Notes under the pieces: model-generated | Database searches by the model: none | What the model saw: the letters and a program-made list of their open reading frames with translations, nothing else | Told to the model about the DNA's origin: nothing | In this document: piece by piece, positions 55,667-60,849 of the stretch | Layout: each line of letters begins with the position of its first letter | Numbering within the stretch: the stretch's first letter is position 1 | Position numbers and translations under genes: made by a program | NCBI GenBank assembly: GCA_025201805.1 | Contig: MU619244.1 | Location: forward strand, 240,861 to 301,709 | DNA length: 60,849 bases | Direction of reading: 5' to 3' | Source: Parasitella parasitica | Lineage: Eukaryota; Mucoromycota; Mucoromycetes; Mucorales; Mucoraceae

Positions 55667-58593
55667 ATGCAACCAATTTTACCAGCTAATCAAAGAAAGG
55701 GGTGTCTCATCAAGCGTGAATCTAGCTCTGATTCTGAACAGGTGCCTGAACCTACCTTTTTATCAGTTGAGAGATTGGTTTGCACTGAACAAAGTGGACC
55801 CTCGGTTCAAAAAGCTCGCCATGGCCGTCTTAAGAAGACTCATGTCGAAACGATCCCTTTGGAAGGCTCTCAAAGTGAAGCTACTATTGTTGCTCCCTCT
55901 GCCACTATTCATACTAATACCGGTGCTTCCCAGCAAGTTGATGAAGTTGTTCTTACACTTCAAGACATTTTGAAGAACAAGTGGCCAAGTACCGAATTGG
56001 CTTATCGAATGCCTTTGGCTGTGTGGAAGGTATTGACATAATGAGTTTTGTTGGTGTACTTTTTCAAAAACAACGCACTAAATTTTATATATGACTTAGA
56101 AATACTGCCAAAGCTTAGAACTTGATAGATTTAGCGAAGATACTTTGCATCCTTACACTGTTGGTCCGCCCGCTAAAGTAGCAGCCTTTTTTTAACCCGT
56201 GTGTTCAAGAAGACGTACGCAAAATATGTGATAGTCGGTGGAGACGTCAGAACATAAGCGTCATCGCGAAATGATGGAGATGCTAGATCATCAACCAGAT
56301 TGGTTGCAAGTATTGCATTACTGTTGTGCCATGTAGTCTCATTGCCCCTATATATTAGTCAGAGGGTCAGAATACTCCCTCCCCCCCCCTATCAAGTATT
56401 ATATAAGTTATATCTTATCCAAACAAACAAACAATAGTCTTTATCCCATTAACCATTAGTTTTGGTAACTTTGGTTATATCTCTGTTGGGTGTTATATAT
56501 TGAATAATCGCTTAGTTTAAATCCTATATCAAGTAAATATCGGTCCACGCATCATTACAATATATTTTACGTATTTTTTTTTAAACACTCAAACTATAGA
56601 GACAGAAGATTGCCCAACCAATAAATCTGGAAGAGCAAAAAACCTTGAGATCCTATTGGCATTAAGTCTATAAACTAGTACAAGAAGGCCTTGATGTTCT
56701 AGTAGCTACCAGAAGAATAACATGGCCATCTCCAAAAATATGCAAAGAGGTGAAAAACATAATCAAATAGTATGGCGCAAACTTGATTTACGGATCGAGT
56801 ACAGACAAATGCTGATAGGGCTGCCCATGGTATCATCCGGGATTCATATAAAATTGGCCAATTTATTAAAATTCTGTTAGACTTGTGGTGCTCAACTGAC
56901 AAGCATCATTTGCAAGAAAGGTTTTCAATTTCTGCTCGCCACCACATGCTTCTTCGAGATCAAGATTTACGAAATTTGAATTTCTCGGATTGTTTCTCGA
57001 CTATTATTTCGCGCACGCAACATAGAGGTGTACAGCAAGCTGTTGCTCTCCTTTTTTGCTTGGATAAGGGTAAAAATCTGAAGGATGGTGAAGTAAAATT
57101 TGCGTGCGTGATGAGACATTACAATCTCTACAGATGTCCTTTCAGTGCCTTTGCGTTTTATATGTTCAGCAAACTTCAGGTAACTATAAAGAAAACGATT
57201 TCATAAATAGATTATTGAACTTTTACTTGTATTTGTCTTGTCTCAGAAGGAAGAGCCTGCGTTCCTGGACGACACAAGATGGCATAATTTTAAAGTACTT
57301 GTAGACAAAGAAGAGGGTATAAGTAGTGTCCAGCAGTACAATGCAACAAAGAAAATCTTTTTAGAGCATGGAATTCATACAAGTAGAGTTACGCATGGTG
57401 GCCGTCATGCCGGTGCTATGGAAGCTGAATCCCTTGGTATCCCCACTGATATCATCAAAAAAGGCGGTGGATGGAAGGATCGCTTGGGTCGTCTGGAGAC
57501 TCATTACCTTGGCAAGGTGCCATCTGAGTTTGCTCGTGGTATGGCTGGTTTTTGGAATAAGCCATTCGTATTTGAAAGAAATAGAGTGGATCCTCCCATT
57601 GAACTGCAGCAAGAAGTCTTCCCTTGGATTGAGGGTTGCTTTGGGGAGAATAATACCGATTGGAAGAAAGAATTTCTGGACGAAATGAACCAGATAGATG
57701 AAAATGAGTTTTACGAGGATGATGTTGAGGCTGAATTTGTTGAAGACGATGTAAGTCAGTCGACTTTGAGGAAAGGAAAGAAAAGGCAAAAGCAAGCAGT
57801 GGTCGTACACAAGACTATAGATGCCGCAAAAAGAGGGGTTTTGAAATTGTTGATCAGGTGTAGAAGGATCATTTTGCAAGACGCAGCTGCCTATCTCATT
57901 TTTAAAAAAGAAAACCACATTGTCAACACTCTCCCTTCATCGAACAACTTCTTTCTCTTGCCCCAGTTTAAAATATTCCAAGAACAAGTCAGACGTTCGA
58001 TCAATACTCCTACCAATGACCGACTTCAAGATTACGAGAGCCTCGTCCCTCACATCGTAGACTCTCAAAATGAAGTATCCAGCCGGATCGCTGGTTTTGA
58101 CCAGCAACTTACTCAAGTTCAAAAAATCATCCAGCGAGATCTTAGGCAAGAAATAGTTGAACTCAAACAGCAATCGCTTCTGAATCAGCAAAACGCCTCA
58201 AGGCAGATCAGTCAATTGCAACAGCACTTGCAACAATCCTTGGGTATGCAGCAGCTGATTCTGACCAACTTGCAATTTTTAACAAATCAGCGAATTGAGT
58301 CGATTGTTTCTATCTCTCCTACCGCTGCCACCTCAAATTCATCTTCTTTTACTTCTTTCTCTGCTCCTGTTCCTGATCTTCCTTCTTCATCCGTTCCATC
58401 CAGTTCTACTACTTCCACTTCTTTCCCGTCTATTGCATCTTCTTCGCGTGCACTACTTCCAACTCCTGCCCAGCCAGAAAACACTGTTTCTGATAACACT
58501 TGCTCGTCTACAAGCACGAGAAGAAAATACAAAAAAAAAAAGAGAAGGCAACAAAATGGGTTAATTACAATTTATAGAATAAACAAAAAATAG
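55667..58593 (+). mobile_element. Crypton/Ndc10-like tyrosine-recombinase element, decayed
   Basis: A 5' coding part (55667-56036, MQPILPANQRKGCLIKRESS ... AVWK) and an exon at 56099 (KYCQSLELDRFSEDTLHPYT) match the N-terminal region; stops then appear (KVAAFF, 56194). The domain resumes at about 56880-57179 with ARHHMLLRDQDLRNLNFSDC (catalytic Arg) and GVQQAVALLF. After an intron (57180-57246) come THGGRHAGAMEAE (H-x-x-R) and GGGWKDRLGRLETHYLGKVP (terminal Tyr). This is the Ndc10/Crypton pattern of tyrosine recombinases. The last 200 residues add a Gln-rich coiled coil, a Ser/Thr/Pro linker and a basic tail (RRKYKKKKRRQQ). The catalytic half is open for 451 codons, but the 5' half has several stops, so the whole is probably dead. 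Confidence 0.7.
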
Positions 58594-59302
58594 TATAATA
58601 TATATTATGAGCGAGTAAAATTTCTAATAATGTAGAGTATACGGTAGCAAATAAGTTTATATAATGCTTCATAAAATGCTGAACTTCCTTAAGAAATACA
58701 TCACTAATGAAAGCTCTTGTCAGTTGAAGCGCCCTCTCAGTATTGAGATTTTGGTATTTTTGCAATTTTTTCCGAAATTATGGTTAATACCCGGCCCTGG
58801 TATCACCTTTTTTTTTTAAAAAAAAAAGAGAGTTTTCATGCGGTAAAAAGGTATGAAGAAGAAAGGGAAAAGCATAGTGTGTTTACTACTTGTATATTAT
58901 GCAAATAGGCGTAGCTCAGAGAGCATTTACCACATTTTTGGCCTCCACTTTGGCAACATCTTGATTGTTTGGTGTAAAATCGCGGGATAATACACAATGC
59001 AAAGTATCAGTTTAGCCAGTTTTGGTGATTCATGAGCCTTGTGCACTGTTTCCCGAGGTTGCTATGCAGTGCAAGATAGGGCTTGCTATAGTATTTATGA
59101 TGTCCTTTTTCCTCAGTCGTTTCTACTGTTGTATACATGTATCCACCGCTGAGTCTATGTCTATTTCTTCACGCCATTGTTGCCTCTGCTACATAGATCA
59201 TGACATGCACGCATAGTCATAAATTTTTATTTCATTTATTTTGTTTTTTGTTTTTTGTTTTTTTTTTTGTTTTATGTTTTGAAAGTAACTTATTAAATTA
59301 CA
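58594..59302. other. Intergenic, no gene seen
   Basis: Between the Crypton relic and the 3' end of the kinesin gene. It contains a T/A palindrome-like stretch (about 58809-58827) and a TTTTGTTTTTTG repeat near 59240-59265. No coding signal was identified. Confidence 0.45.

Positions 59303-60849
<1,547 letters not shown>

Overview
The window looks like nuclear DNA of a filamentous fungus of the Mucoromycota, most likely order Mucorales. The DNA is AT-rich and the genes are split by many short introns (about 50-110 nt) with GTAAGT/GTATGT-type donors and CTAAC/CTAAT branch sites. The set includes fungal-type genes (Vac7, Ecm33-like, Pho91-like, HOM3-type aspartokinase, intron-containing histone H3) and decayed DNA transposons of the Tc1/mariner, MULE and Crypton/Ndc10 kinds. 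I cannot name the species. Two runs of ten N (21634-21643, 37641-37650) mark scaffold joins. All exon joins were made by eye from splice signals, reading frame and family conservation.

Layout. 0-1.3 kb: BTB-domain gene cut by the left edge. 2.3-6.7 kb: transposon graveyard (Tc1/mariner relic, a serine-recombinase-like ORF, a broken MULE). 7.3-10.1 kb: a PNPOx-like flavoprotein and a VAC7 homologue. 11.5-14.9 kb: class-3 (diacylglycerol-type) lipase A. 15.1-16.4 kb: nucleotide-sugar transporter. 17.3-19.4 kb: secreted S41 peptidase. 19.5-21.3 kb: ELP6 and two small hypothetical genes. 22.1-22.9 kb: histone H3. 23.7-25.6 kb: aspartokinase. 25.8-27.5 kb: PUS1-type pseudouridine synthase. 27.5-32.2 kb: gene desert with a Tc1 fragment and an AtuA/DUF1446 relic. 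32.3-34.4 kb: a LAMTOR3 homologue and a beta-trefoil protein. 34.4-38.1 kb: desert, with two CACGTG sites in front of an SPX phosphate transporter (38.1-40.6 kb). 41.3-48.0 kb: F-box protein, Ecm33-like GPI protein, lipase B. 49.7-50.5 kb: glutathione peroxidase. 51.7-53.4 kb: gag fragment and a 5'-truncated LINE. 53.4-55.3 kb: an orphan gene and ribosomal protein eL33. 55.7-58.6 kb: Crypton/Ndc10-like relic. 59.3 kb to the right edge: kinesin-13, cut by the edge.

The genes are independent housekeeping and accessory loci; there is no operon or biosynthetic cluster. Three of them act at the vacuole/lysosome in other organisms (Vac7 in PI(3,5)P2 synthesis, LAMTOR3 in Ragulator/TORC1 signalling, Pho91 in vacuolar phosphate export). 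Two diverged lipase paralogues lie about 30 kb apart. I found no convincing new molecular system. The least explained items are the serine-recombinase-like protein with its arginines missing (3.1-3.9 kb) and several small or orphan genes that emerge only when spliced.
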